From the NCBI RefSeq assembly GCF_900188035.1, contig NZ_FZNN01000004.1, positions 124,001 through 188,000 on the forward strand: 64,000 nt of DNA, in the 5' to 3' direction. Source of the stretch: Puniceibacterium sediminis. Lineage in GTDB: Bacteria; Pseudomonadota; Alphaproteobacteria; Rhodobacterales; Rhodobacteraceae. The position numbers and the translations under genes are program-made. Under the pieces are notes generated by a model, which had not been told where the DNA came from, did not search any database, and saw only the letters and a list, made by a program, of their open reading frames with translations. This document shows positions 10,041 to 19,577 of this stretch, piece after piece. How positions within the stretch are numbered: position 1 is the stretch's first letter; every line of letters begins with the position of its first letter.

Positions 10041-10907
10041 ATGGGACTGATGGGAACACTGGCCAAGGTGGCAATCGGATACGCGGCGGCCCGCGGCGTC
10101 GACAAGATGGCGGGCGGTCAGGGCCTTGGCGGGCTCCTTGGCGGCGGAGCCCAGATCAAGGGCGCGCATCCGGCCAGCAGCGCACAGGCACAGATGGGCG
10201 ACATGCTTTCTGGCAAGGCGCCACAGGGCGGTGGCACCATGCAGGGCATGATCGACAAGATGACCGAGGTTGGCATCGACATGTCGGCCTTTACGGGCGC
10301 AACCGGCGGGGCAAATCCCATGGCTGCGATGATGGACCAGTTGAAGAAGGGCGGCTTTGATCTTTCTTCCCTCATGGGCGGCGGAAACAGCGGCGGTTCG
10401 ACCGACAAAGGTCCCCTGCTTTCGTCAGCAGCGCAGGGTGGCGCAGGCCTGGCAGGTATACTTGCCGCGGCTGGTGGCGCCGCCGCAATGCAGGGGAAAG
10501 GGGTCGCCGGTCTGCTTGATCAGTTCAATGCCTCCGAATCCGCGCCTGACTCCGAGAAAAGCGCCGGCTTGATGCTGCGCGCGATGATCCAGGCTGCCAA
10601 GGCGGATGGAGCCATCGACAAGGCCGAAAAGGCCAAGATCCTTGAAACCGTGGGCGAGGATGCCGATCCCGCCGATATAGCCTTTGTCAAAGCCGAACTT
10701 GCCGCGCCCGTGGACGTCAAAAAGCTGGCCGCAGACACACCCGAGGCACAGCGAATGCAGGTCTATTCAGCGTCGCTCATGACCATCCGGGTCGATACGC
10801 AGGATGAGGCTGAATATCTCGACAGCCTCGCTCAGGCTTTATCGCTGGATGAACCCACGGTGAACATGTTGCACATGCAGATGGGCGTTCAACCGCTATA
10901 TAACTAG
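10041..10907 (+). CDS. DUF533 / TerB-like protein
   Basis: A 288-residue protein with a Gly/Met-rich N-terminal half (GLGGLLGGGAQIKGA, MAGGQ, many Met), low complexity, possibly membrane-associated. The C-terminal TerB-like helical domain of the DUF533/YebE type runs from about residue 165 (LMLRAMIQAAKADGAIDKAE) to PTVNMLHMQMGV. An excellent ribosome site (GGGAGGA) precedes ATG 10041. TerB-like domains are often metal-binding or found in stress proteins; the function of this family is not established. It appears monocistronic. Confidence 0.85.
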   Translation: MGLMGTLAKVAIGYAAARGVDKMAGGQGLGGLLGGGAQIKGAHPASSAQAQMGDMLSGKAPQGGGTMQGMIDKMTEVGIDMSAFTGATGGANPMAAMMDQLKKGGFDLSSLMGGGNSGGSTDKGPLLSSAAQGGAGLAGILAAAGGAAAMQGKGVAGLLDQFNASESAPDSEKSAGLMLRAMIQAAKADGAIDKAEKAKILETVGEDADPADIAFVKAELAAPVDVKKLAADTPEAQRMQVYSASLMTIRVDTQDEAEYLDSLAQALSLDEPTVNMLHMQMGVQPLYN

Positions 10908-11054
10908 GCCTAATCCAAGCCTGCGCTCGGATTGGAGCCTTGGATTCTGCCCCGAACGCTTGGCGGGTGTAAAAATAGCAAAACGTAAATCCGGCAAGGG
11001 TCCGATGTTCCGGTCCTGTGCCGCGTCGCAAGCACGATCAAAGCGGCCTTGACC

Positions 11055-11975
11055 ATGGCACGCGTTTGCGATCACACATCGCAGATGAAAGCTCACCCCC
11101 AATTCGGCCTCCTGCTCGCAACCTTTGGTGCACTGGTTCTTACGCCCGATGCTCTGTTCATGCGGATCTCCGGCATGGATGGGATGCAGATGCTGGGTTG
11201 GCGCGGTTTGTCCATGGGCAGCCTGTTCTTATTGGTCTGGCTGGCGACTTCGGCGCACAGACGCGTTGATCTGACCGTTCTCGCAAGTGGCACGGGACTG
11301 ATCGTCGTCGCCTGCCAGTTCGTCAATGCAACGCTGTTTCCCACCGGAATTGCTTTGGCTCCGGTCTCGGTTGTGCTGGTCTCTGTTGCCACGGTGCCCG
11401 TCTGGTCCGCCGTTCTGGCGCGGGTGATCTATAGCGAACGCACCAGCCGCGCCACATGGATCACCATCGTCGCAGTGTTGATCGGTATCGCCATCGCAGT
11501 CAGCGGCAAGGGCGAAGCGGCGTTGAACACCTCGGCCTTTGTGGGCGCACTCTGCGGGTTGGGCGTGGCATTTACTCTGGCGATGAATTTCGTCACGCTA
11601 CGCAATTCCGGGAACGTTCCGATCCTGCTTTGCATCGGATGCGGGGCCCTGATGGCAGGCATAAACGGGTTGATCTGGACTGGCCCGGAACGCATGCTGG
11701 ACGGGACCGTCTGGGCCATTGCGCTCACAGGTGCCTTGATCCTGCCGGTGTCGTTCTTTGCGCTATCGCTTGCCTCGCGGTATACAGCGGCGGCAAACGT
11801 CAGCCTGCTGATGCTACTGGAAACGGTGATCGGACCGCTATGGGTCTGGATCTGCATCGGGGAAGTGCCAACCCCCAGAATGCTGATAGGCGGCGCGCTG
11901 GTACTGACCAGCCTCGCCGCCTATCTTCTTGCCAATGACCACGCCGCCCGCAGACGGCTCAGTCAGATCGCCTGA
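11055..11975 (+). CDS. EamA/DMT-family transporter
   Basis: About 306 residues with roughly ten hydrophobic helices arranged as two EamA repeats (FGLLLATFGALVLTP at the N-terminus; AALCGLGVAFTLAMNFVTLRNSG opening the second half). Members of the drug/metabolite superfamily export amino acids or other small molecules; substrate unknown. The start is uncertain: TTG 11049, ATG 11055 and ATG 11085 are in frame and none has a strong ribosome site. Its stop abuts the stop of the convergent helicase gene with no bases between. Confidence 0.85.
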   Translation: MARVCDHTSQMKAHPQFGLLLATFGALVLTPDALFMRISGMDGMQMLGWRGLSMGSLFLLVWLATSAHRRVDLTVLASGTGLIVVACQFVNATLFPTGIALAPVSVVLVSVATVPVWSAVLARVIYSERTSRATWITIVAVLIGIAIAVSGKGEAALNTSAFVGALCGLGVAFTLAMNFVTLRNSGNVPILLCIGCGALMAGINGLIWTGPERMLDGTVWAIALTGALILPVSFFALSLASRYTAAANVSLLMLLETVIGPLWVWICIGEVPTPRMLIGGALVLTSLAAYLLANDHAARRRLSQIA

Positions 11976-13256
11976 TCAGGCCGCTTTCGCAGCCGACCTG
12001 TTGCCCGCAGGCCGCCGACGACGACCGTTGCTGCCGGGCTTGGAACCGCCGGGCTTGCCGCCGCCACCGCCGCCATTGCCGCGACGCTGACCGCCATTGC
12101 TGCCGCCCCGTGCGGGCGTGTCCAGACCTTCCCAGGCGCGGCCCGAAGCGACTGGAATAGTCATCTTGAGCACTTTCTGGATGGCCTTCAACTCGCCGAT
12201 CTCATCCGGTGCACAGAATGCAATTGCAGCACCTTCACGACCGGCGCGCGCCGTCCGCCCGATGCGGTGGACATAGTTTTCGGGCACATTGGGCAGCTCA
12301 AAATTATAGACGTGCCGTACCGCCGGAATATCCAGACCACGTGCAGCGACATCCGTCGCCACCAGAACCCGCACAGTTCCGTCGCGGAACGCCTTCAGCG
12401 CACGATCACGCTGCCCCTGGCTTTTGTTGCCATGGATCGACGCTGCTGCAAAGCCCGCCTTCTCAAGCGTCTTCATCAGTTTTTCAGAACCATGCTTGGT
12501 ACGGCCAAAGACCAGCGCCAGCTCGTCCTTATGCTTGTCCAGCAACTCGATCAGCAGCTTGGTTTTTTCTGCCTTGGCGATGAAATGAACTGACTGCTCA
12601 ATCTTGTCCGCGGCCTTACCCGGAGGAGAAACCTGCACCTTCTCGGGGTTGTTCAGATATTCGCGCGACAGATCTTCCATCAGCTTGGGCATTGTCGCCG
12701 AAAACAGCATGGTCTGACGCTTGGACGGCAGGTGCTTGGAAATCTGGCGCAGGGCGTGGATGAACCCCATGTCCAGCATCTGGTCGGCCTCGTCCAGCAC
12801 CAGAAAGCTGCATTCGTTCAGCCGCACGGCGCGGCGTTCAATCAGGTCGATCAGACGACCTGGGGTCGCGACCAGCAGGTCGATGCCGCGTTCCAGGCGC
12901 TTGGCCTGCGCATTCAGCGATTGGCCCCCAACCACAACCGCAACCTTCAGCGGCGAACCAAGGGTCAGCTCTTTCAGGGTTTCAGCAATCTGGCTGGCAA
13001 GCTCACGGGTGGGCGCCAGCACAAGGCCGCGAACGGATTTGGGATCCGGACGGCCCAATCCCGAAATCTGCGCCACAAGCGGCAGGCCAAACGCCGCCGT
13101 TTTTCCGGTTCCGGTCTGGGCCAGGCCCATCACATCACGGCCTTCCATCGCAAATGGGATAGCACCGGCCTGGATCGGTGTCGGCTCGGTCAGGCCCATT
13201 TGGCTCAGACGAGTGACAAGCGACTTGGGCAGGCCCATTGTGGTAAAATCAGTCAA
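11976..13256 (-). CDS. DEAD-box RNA helicase, RhlE type
   Basis: ATP-dependent RNA helicase. Q motif (PTPIQAGAIP), Walker A AQTGTGKT (about residue 46), DEAD (about 154), SAT (about 186) and HRIGRTARAG (about 330) are all present. A basic Gly/Arg-rich tail (GGSNGGQRRGNGGGGGG and following) ends the 426 residues, probably for RNA binding. The start appears to be TTG at 13256, with AAGGA about 7 nt upstream; the next ATG is six codons in and would remove the conserved MTDF start. Its leader carries two hairpins, so expression may be controlled post-transcriptionally, as for cold-induced helicases. Confidence 0.93.
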   Translation of the reverse strand: MTDFTTMGLPKSLVTRLSQMGLTEPTPIQAGAIPFAMEGRDVMGLAQTGTGKTAAFGLPLVAQISGLGRPDPKSVRGLVLAPTRELASQIAETLKELTLGSPLKVAVVVGGQSLNAQAKRLERGIDLLVATPGRLIDLIERRAVRLNECSFLVLDEADQMLDMGFIHALRQISKHLPSKRQTMLFSATMPKLMEDLSREYLNNPEKVQVSPPGKAADKIEQSVHFIAKAEKTKLLIELLDKHKDELALVFGRTKHGSEKLMKTLEKAGFAAASIHGNKSQGQRDRALKAFRDGTVRVLVATDVAARGLDIPAVRHVYNFELPNVPENYVHRIGRTARAGREGAAIAFCAPDEIGELKAIQKVLKMTIPVASGRAWEGLDTPARGGSNGGQRRGNGGGGGGKPGGSKPGSNGRRRRPAGNRSAAKAA

Positions 13257-13270
13257 AACAGTTCCTTTCG

Positions 13271-13313
13271 GGCTGCGTGTATCGCAGCCGCACGACAGGC
13301 TGATGTGTCAGCC
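13271..13313 (-). promoter_or_regulatory. two stem-loops in the helicase mRNA leader
   Basis: On the minus strand, GGCTGA-CACA-TCAGCC (13298-13313) is followed by GGCTGCG-ATACA-CGCAGCC (13271-13289). Both stems are perfect and the second ends only a few bases before the AAGGA ribosome site of the TTG-started helicase. Possible RNA thermosensor or helicase autoregulation element; inference only. Confidence 0.45.
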
Positions 13314-13595
13314 CATCGGGTGGAGAGGCACAGAACCGCCCTCAGACCGAATGTCCGATAGGCGTTGCACCCCATGCCCCACGCGTGATTTTGGAAGCAA
13401 TCGCGGTCTCAGTGACCCTCGGCGCATGCTGCGCCGGTCATTCTGCTCACGCGGCAGAAGAGATCCGTTGACAGGCACATGGCGCCTAACCGGTGATAAG
13501 TCAAGGATGCATCCCTACGTAAACGCGCATTTCGGGTGTTGGCCTCCCTGCCCCGGATTGGCTAAAGCTTGTGAACCCGAGGCCGCGAGGATTCC
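13314..13595. other. divergent promoter region between the helicase and mur
   Basis: About 280 bp with promoters in both directions. Rightward, a TTGACA box lies at 13468-13473 with an AT-containing GTGATAAG around 13492-13499. No reading frame or RNA gene is convincing here. Confidence 0.4.
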
Positions 13596-14009
13596 ATGAC
13601 AGATACCATCACCAGCCGCTGCGAAGCCAAAGGCCTGCGCATGACCGAACAGCGCCGCACCATCGCGCAGGTGCTGGAAGAGGCGACCGACCATCCGGAT
13701 GTGGAAGAGCTTTATGCTCGTGCCTCGGCGCGAGATGACCGGATTTCGATCGCCACGATCTACCGGACAGTGAAGCTGTTCGAAGAGGCCGGCATCCTGG
13801 ATCGGTTGGAATTCGGCGATGGGCGCGCGCGCTATGAGGACGCAGAGCGCGACCACCATGACCATCTGATCGACATGCAATCGGGCGAGGTGATCGAATT
13901 CGTGGATCCCGAGATTGAGGCCCTTCAGGAAAAGATTGCCGCAAAGCTCGGTTATCGACTCAAGGGGCACCGGCTCGAACTTTATGGAGTCCCGCTCAAG
14001 AAGCCCTGA
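13596..14009 (+). CDS. mur: Fur-family regulator, Mur-like (manganese/iron responsive)
   Basis: A 137-residue Fur-family repressor. The winged helix covers LRMTEQRRTIAQVLEEA to SIATIYRTVKLFEEAG. The metal site is in DAERDHHDHLID (about residues 83-94), and the C-terminal dimer domain is PEIEALQEKIAAKLGYRLKGHRLELYGVP. It lacks the CxxC pairs of classical Fur and Irr-type heme motifs, and closely follows the Fur/Mur proteins of rhizobia and Rhodobacterales that respond to Mn2+. GAGG lies a few bases before ATG 13596. The subgroup call is from remembered family features. Confidence 0.85.
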   Translation: MTDTITSRCEAKGLRMTEQRRTIAQVLEEATDHPDVEELYARASARDDRISIATIYRTVKLFEEAGILDRLEFGDGRARYEDAERDHHDHLIDMQSGEVIEFVDPEIEALQEKIAAKLGYRLKGHRLELYGVPLKKP

Positions 14010-14040
14010 AGGTAGCAACCTGGCCGCATCGGCGACGCCA

Positions 14041-15492
<1,452 letters not shown>

Positions 15493-15497
15493 TAGTT

Positions 15498-15525
15498 TGG
15501 CGCGCGGGCTCGGATCCGCGCGCCA
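15498..15525 (+). terminator. eno terminator hairpin
   Basis: TGGCGCGCGG / CCGCGCGCCA, a perfect 10-bp stem with an 8-base loop beginning 5 bp after the eno stop. No T-tract follows, so termination may be inefficient or the hairpin may protect the 3' end; the next gene starts 11 bp later. Confidence 0.6.
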
Positions 15526-15536
15526 CCTAATTCAAG

Positions 15537-16055
15537 ATGTCGAACATCAAAATTCACACAGCCACATCCGCCAGTGACCTTGCCGCAGTGCGAGATCTGT
15601 GTTGGCGCTACCGTGCGCATCTGCTGGCCCATGAAGGTGCCATAGCCAGTCTCACCGAGACGTTTTACCCCGAGCCCGAGTACGCCGCGCTTCTTGCCCG
15701 TCTTGAACTGGCTCACGCAGAACCGGACGGCGCGCTGCTGATCGCGAAATCTGGCGATCAGGCGCTGGCCTGCGGCATGTACTATCGGTTCGACGCCTCA
15801 TCCTGCGAGATCAAGCGCGTCTATGTGGATGAAGCCGCCCGTGGCATGGGGCTTGGCCGCGCCATGGTGCAGGAACTTTTGGAACGTTCCCGCACGGCTG
15901 GATACGCGACCGCAAGGCTCGACACGATGAAATCACTGCTGGGCGCGCGGGCGCTGTATGCCGCCATGGGATTTCGTGAAACCGGAGAATACTACGACGT
16001 GCCCGACATCGCCCGGGGGCATCTGTGCTATTTCGAGTACGATCTCACCGCCTGA
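15537..16055 (+). CDS. GNAT-family N-acetyltransferase
   Basis: A 172-residue GNAT protein with acetyl-CoA loop RGMGLGRAMVQELLERS (about residue 103), preceded by EIKRVYVDEAA and followed by ARLDTMKSLLGARALYAAMGF. The start ATG 15537 lies just past the eno hairpin, so the ribosome site is partly within it. It may be read through from eno or use its own promoter. Substrate unknown. Confidence 0.88.
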   Translation: MSNIKIHTATSASDLAAVRDLCWRYRAHLLAHEGAIASLTETFYPEPEYAALLARLELAHAEPDGALLIAKSGDQALACGMYYRFDASSCEIKRVYVDEAARGMGLGRAMVQELLERSRTAGYATARLDTMKSLLGARALYAAMGFRETGEYYDVPDIARGHLCYFEYDLTA

Positions 16056-16070
16056 GGTGAGGCCAAAGGG

Positions 16071-16532
16071 TCAACTACCTGCCCCGATGTCGTTTTCCTG
16101 ATACACGCCCTGTTCCTTGAGTGCGTCAATGACCTCTTTTGGCATGTATGTTTCATCATGTTTTGCAAGTATTTCAGTGGCTTGAAATATTCCGTTAATG
16201 TAACTTCCGGTGCCGACCATACCTTGGTTCTCTTCGAACAGATCAGGTAGAACCCCGGCAAACACCACGGGGACAGACGCGCCGCCATCGGTAACGCTGA
16301 ACCGAATTTCGTGCCCCTGACCGCGCTGCAGGGTCCCTTCCTCGACCAGCCCGCCGATGCGGAACACCTCTGTCGGGCGCGGCGGTTCCTCCATCACCTG
16401 GCTGGGTGAGCGAAAGAAGTTGATGCCGTCGCGCATCGCGTAACCGATCAGCCCAGTCGAGATGACGAGCGCGACGGCAGCAAGCGCCACAACCTGAATG
16501 CGGCGCTTCTTTTTCAGCGATTTCAATGCCAT
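16071..16532 (-). CDS. ccmE: cytochrome c maturation heme chaperone CcmE
   Basis: Periplasmic heme carrier of the System I cytochrome c maturation pathway, which binds heme covalently and passes it to CcmFH. The 153 residues have a basic N-terminus (KSLKKKRRIQ), one membrane anchor (about 12-32), an OB-fold domain (VFRIGGLVEEGTLQRG) and the heme-binding HxxxY: His125 in ILAKHDETY. It lies 35 bp after argC on the same strand. The ccmF/ccmH genes that often follow are absent; the next gene is convergent. Confidence 0.95.
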   Translation of the reverse strand: MALKSLKKKRRIQVVALAAVALVISTGLIGYAMRDGINFFRSPSQVMEEPPRPTEVFRIGGLVEEGTLQRGQGHEIRFSVTDGGASVPVVFAGVLPDLFEENQGMVGTGSYINGIFQATEILAKHDETYMPKEVIDALKEQGVYQENDIGAGS

Positions 16533-16567
16533 GAACGTCTCTCCTCACCCACAGACGCTGACCGGCT

Positions 16568-17596
16568 TCAGGGGAAACACGGGACCAGCATCAGTCCTGC
16601 TGTCTCATCCTCACCTAACATCAAATTCGCATTTTGCAATGCTTGACCCGAACTGCCCTTTGTCAGGTTGTCCAGCACCCCGACGACAGTGGCCCGCCCC
16701 GGGATCCGGTCACCGGTCACGCCGATGTGGACAAAGTTCGATCCGCGTACATGATGGGTCGAGGGCGTTTCGCCAAATGGCAGAACCTCGATGAACGGCT
16801 CGTCCGCATAGGCCTTTTGCAGCGTCGCACAGATCGCCTGCGGATCGCCCTTTACATAGGTGGTCGCAAGGATCCCGCGGTTCGCAGGCATCAGGTGCGG
16901 CGTGAACTGCACCTGCACCGGACGTCCCGCCAAAGCACTGAATTCCTGATCAAATTCGCCCTGATGCCGATGCGTTCCGCCAACCGCATAGGCGTTATAT
17001 CCCTCGGACAGTTCCGCGTGCAGCAGGTTTTCCTTCAGGCTCCGCCCGGCGCCGGACACGGCACATTTCATGTCGAGGATGATCTCATCCAGGTCGATCA
17101 CCGCCCCGGCCACCAGCGGGCGCAGGATGAACTGACCCGTCGCCGCGTTGCAGCCCGTCCCGGCCACGAGACGTGCCTTGGCAATATCCTCGCGGTAAAA
17201 TTCCGTCAGGCCATAGACCGCTTCTTTCTGCATTTCGACGGCGCCGTGCGCGTTGCCATACCACTTGGTATAATCTGCAGGATCGCGCAGCCGGAAATCC
17301 GCACTCAGATCGACGATCTTCATCGTCTTGGGCAGTTCGCGGATCACTTCCTGACTGGTCTTGTGCGGCAGGGCGCAGAAACACAGATCGATCTGGGAAA
17401 AATCAATCTGCTCCCAGGTCACAAGATCGGGCAGGTCAAGATGACGCAGATGCGGAAAAACCTGTGCCATGCTCTGCCCGGCCTTGGAATTGGCAGCAAG
17501 GGCGGCGATCTCCATGTTCGGATGCGTGGCAATCAGGCGGATCAGTTCCGCGCCGGTATAGCCGCTGGCACCGATGATCGCGATCTTGTGGGTCAT
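16568..17596 (-). CDS. argC: N-acetyl-gamma-glutamyl-phosphate reductase
   Basis: NADPH-dependent reduction of N-acetylglutamyl phosphate in arginine synthesis. The 342 residues have the Rossmann motif [15 protein letters not shown] at the N-terminus, SADFRLRD, and the active-site Cys149. The Cys lies in [11 protein letters not shown] rather than the usual PGCYPT signature; the surrounding [12 protein letters not shown] and [13 protein letters not shown] motifs fit ArgC. Upstream of ccmE, an order known in related genomes. The unusual active-site context is noted among the findings. Confidence 0.92.
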   Translation of the reverse strand: MTHKIAIIGASGYTGAELIRLIATHPNMEIAALAANSKAGQSMAQVFPHLRHLDLPDLVTWEQIDFSQIDLCFCALPHKTSQEVIRELPKTMKIVDLSADFRLRDPADYTKWYGNAHGAVEMQKEAVYGLTEFYREDIAKARLVAGTGCNAATGQFILRPLVAGAVIDLDEIILDMKCAVSGAGRSLKENLLHAELSEGYNAYAVGGTHRHQGEFDQEFSALAGRPVQVQFTPHLMPANRGILATTYVKGDPQAICATLQKAYADEPFIEVLPFGETPSTHHVRGSNFVHIGVTGDRIPGRATVVGVLDNLTKGSSGQALQNANLMLGEDETAGLMLVPCFP

Positions 17597-17761
17597 GTCG
17601 TCTCTCCGTGGGTGCGGGCGTCACGCACCGCTTTTGTAGGACTATGTACTGGATTGACGCGTGGGGTCAAAGGCTTGCCCTGTCGTCGCCATAGGTATCT
17701 GCAACGTAGGCGGGGCAAGATCTCTGATGCGTATGAGGGGAAACCCTGTCTCGGCCGTTGA

Positions 17762-18574
17762 TCAAGCCTGCTCGAACACGATCTTTCGTCGCAGGAACTG
17801 TGTCGCCCGGTCCGACACCCTGCGCGGATCGCCCGTCGTCAGGAATTTCGATTCCATCCCTGCCCCCAGCATCGCCGGATGACGTTCCAGATAATCCGCC
17901 AACGAGTCAGCAACCAGATTTGCCTGGCTGTAAACGCTCACATCCGCCCCCAGAGCCTCCTGGAACACCTCCTGCATCAGGGGATAATGCGTGCAGCCCA
18001 GAATCGCGGCCTGAGGGTTAGGCATCTTGCGCATCAGGGCATCCACGTGGCTGCGTACCAGCGCCTCGGCGAGGATCATGTCGCCGTCTTCGATGGCATC
18101 GACCACGCCACCGCAGGCCTGCGCCTCTACATCGACGCCGATGGCACGGAAGGCCAGTTCCCGCTGGAACGCCCGACTGCGCACGGTCGCGGGCGTTGCG
18201 AACAGCGCCACATGTTTGACAGCCACTTCACGCGGGGGGGAATTGTCGCCCCACTGCCGTTCGGTCATGGCCTCGATCAGGGGCACGAAAACGCCAAGCA
18301 CACGTTTGTCACGCGGGATCCAGCTTTCCTGCATCCGCCGCAATGCCGCGGCCGAGGCGGTGTTGCACGCCAGAATGACCAGATCGCAGCCCGCGGCCCA
18401 AAGCCGTTCAACTGCCGCGCATGTCAGTTCATAGATGTCATCGGCATCGCGCACGCCGTAAGGCGCGTTCTTGCTGTCAGCGAGGTAAACAAAGGGCACA
18501 TCCGGCAGACGCCTGGACACCGCGTCCAGAACCGTGAGGCCACCCAGCCCCGAATCGAATACCCCAACCGCCAT
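17762..18574 (-). CDS. murI: glutamate racemase
   Basis: Provides D-glutamate for peptidoglycan. The 270 residues contain FDSGLGG (about residue 6), the two catalytic cysteines in ILACNTASA (about 70) and [10 protein letters not shown] (about 197), and the NAPYG segment. ATG 18574 is preceded by GAGGAA. It starts 25 bp after the acyltransferase stop, so the two are probably co-transcribed. Confidence 0.96.
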   Translation of the reverse strand: MAVGVFDSGLGGLTVLDAVSRRLPDVPFVYLADSKNAPYGVRDADDIYELTCAAVERLWAAGCDLVILACNTASAAALRRMQESWIPRDKRVLGVFVPLIEAMTERQWGDNSPPREVAVKHVALFATPATVRSRAFQRELAFRAIGVDVEAQACGGVVDAIEDGDMILAEALVRSHVDALMRKMPNPQAAILGCTHYPLMQEVFQEALGADVSVYSQANLVADSLADYLERHPAMLGAGMESKFLTTGDPRRVSDRATQFLRRKIVFEQA

Positions 18575-18599
18575 CACAAATTCCTCTGCTCGCAGGCTC

Positions 18600-19484
18600 T
18601 CAGGCCTTGATCTTGTGCCGTTCCTCGAACTCGAAACCATAGTCATACGAGGCGATTGGGCTTGGGCTAAGTTCATATGTGGCTTTTCGCAGGAAATCCA
18701 TCATCGCGCGCGGGTCTTTCGCATGGACCTGCAACGCCTCGGCCGGAATTGGCCGCCCGATGACGACACGCACCGGTGTGTCGACGCGTTTGCGGAATTC
18801 CTTGATCAGAAGCCCCATGCGCAGCGTGCTGTGCACGTGGCTCGCCAGTTGGAACAACCGGCTGGTATGGCCGTCGAAATAGATCGGCACCACTGTCGCA
18901 CCGCTTTTGGCCACCATCTTGGCGGTAAAGCTGCGCCAGCCGGGATCCATGGGTTGCGAAAACGGTTTCAGGGATGTTGATACCGTGCCACCGGGGAAAA
19001 TGCCGACTGCGCCGCCATCCGCCAGATAGCGCAGCGCCTCTTTGCGGGTTTCGAGGTTCAGCGCCACGGCCTCTTTCGTCTCATCAAACGACACCGGCAG
19101 GATCACGCGTTCCAGATCCTCGGCCTTGCGAAAGATCCGGTGCGCCAGAATGCGAAAATCGCCGCGCACCACCGACAGGATGTGGCCCAACATCAGCCCG
19201 TCAAGGATACCGTAGGGATGGTTCGCAATGACGATCAGCGGTCCGGTTACGGGAATATCGGCCAGATCGCCGCCGATGACCTCAAGCTTGAGGCCGTAGC
19301 GGTCCACCATCACCTGCCAGAAATCGCGTCCTTCGGCCACCTCGCGTTCATAACCCCGGGCCCGCCTGATCAGGCTGATACGGCCGGTGGCATTTTCCAT
19401 CAGCCGGATGAGGGCGCGGCCGCCCCGGGTGCTTGCTGAGAAGGAATAGCTGATGTCCCGGGCAATCTGGCGCGTCGCCTGCAT
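18600..19484 (-). CDS. PlsC-type lysophospholipid / hemolysin-like acyltransferase
   Basis: A 294-residue acyltransferase with the catalytic NHPYGILDG (NHxxxxD-type, about residue 90), [13 protein letters not shown] and the substrate motif [10 protein letters not shown] (about 152). The N-terminal extension and overall layout resemble the hemolysin/ornithine-lipid group (OlsA-like) more than canonical PlsC, so the acceptor could be lyso-ornithine lipid or lysophosphatidate; the sequence alone does not decide. First gene of a pair with murI. Confidence 0.85.
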   Translation of the reverse strand: MQATRQIARDISYSFSASTRGGRALIRLMENATGRISLIRRARGYEREVAEGRDFWQVMVDRYGLKLEVIGGDLADIPVTGPLIVIANHPYGILDGLMLGHILSVVRGDFRILAHRIFRKAEDLERVILPVSFDETKEAVALNLETRKEALRYLADGGAVGIFPGGTVSTSLKPFSQPMDPGWRSFTAKMVAKSGATVVPIYFDGHTSRLFQLASHVHSTLRMGLLIKEFRKRVDTPVRVVIGRPIPAEALQVHAKDPRAMMDFLRKATYELSPSPIASYDYGFEFEERHKIKA

Positions 19485-19577
19485 TTTGACGAATCCTTGC
19501 GAAATCTGCGCCTGTCTAGCGCCGTTCGGATGTTCTCGCCAGACAGTGTAACAATTGCGTAAATCCTGTGTGACGGC

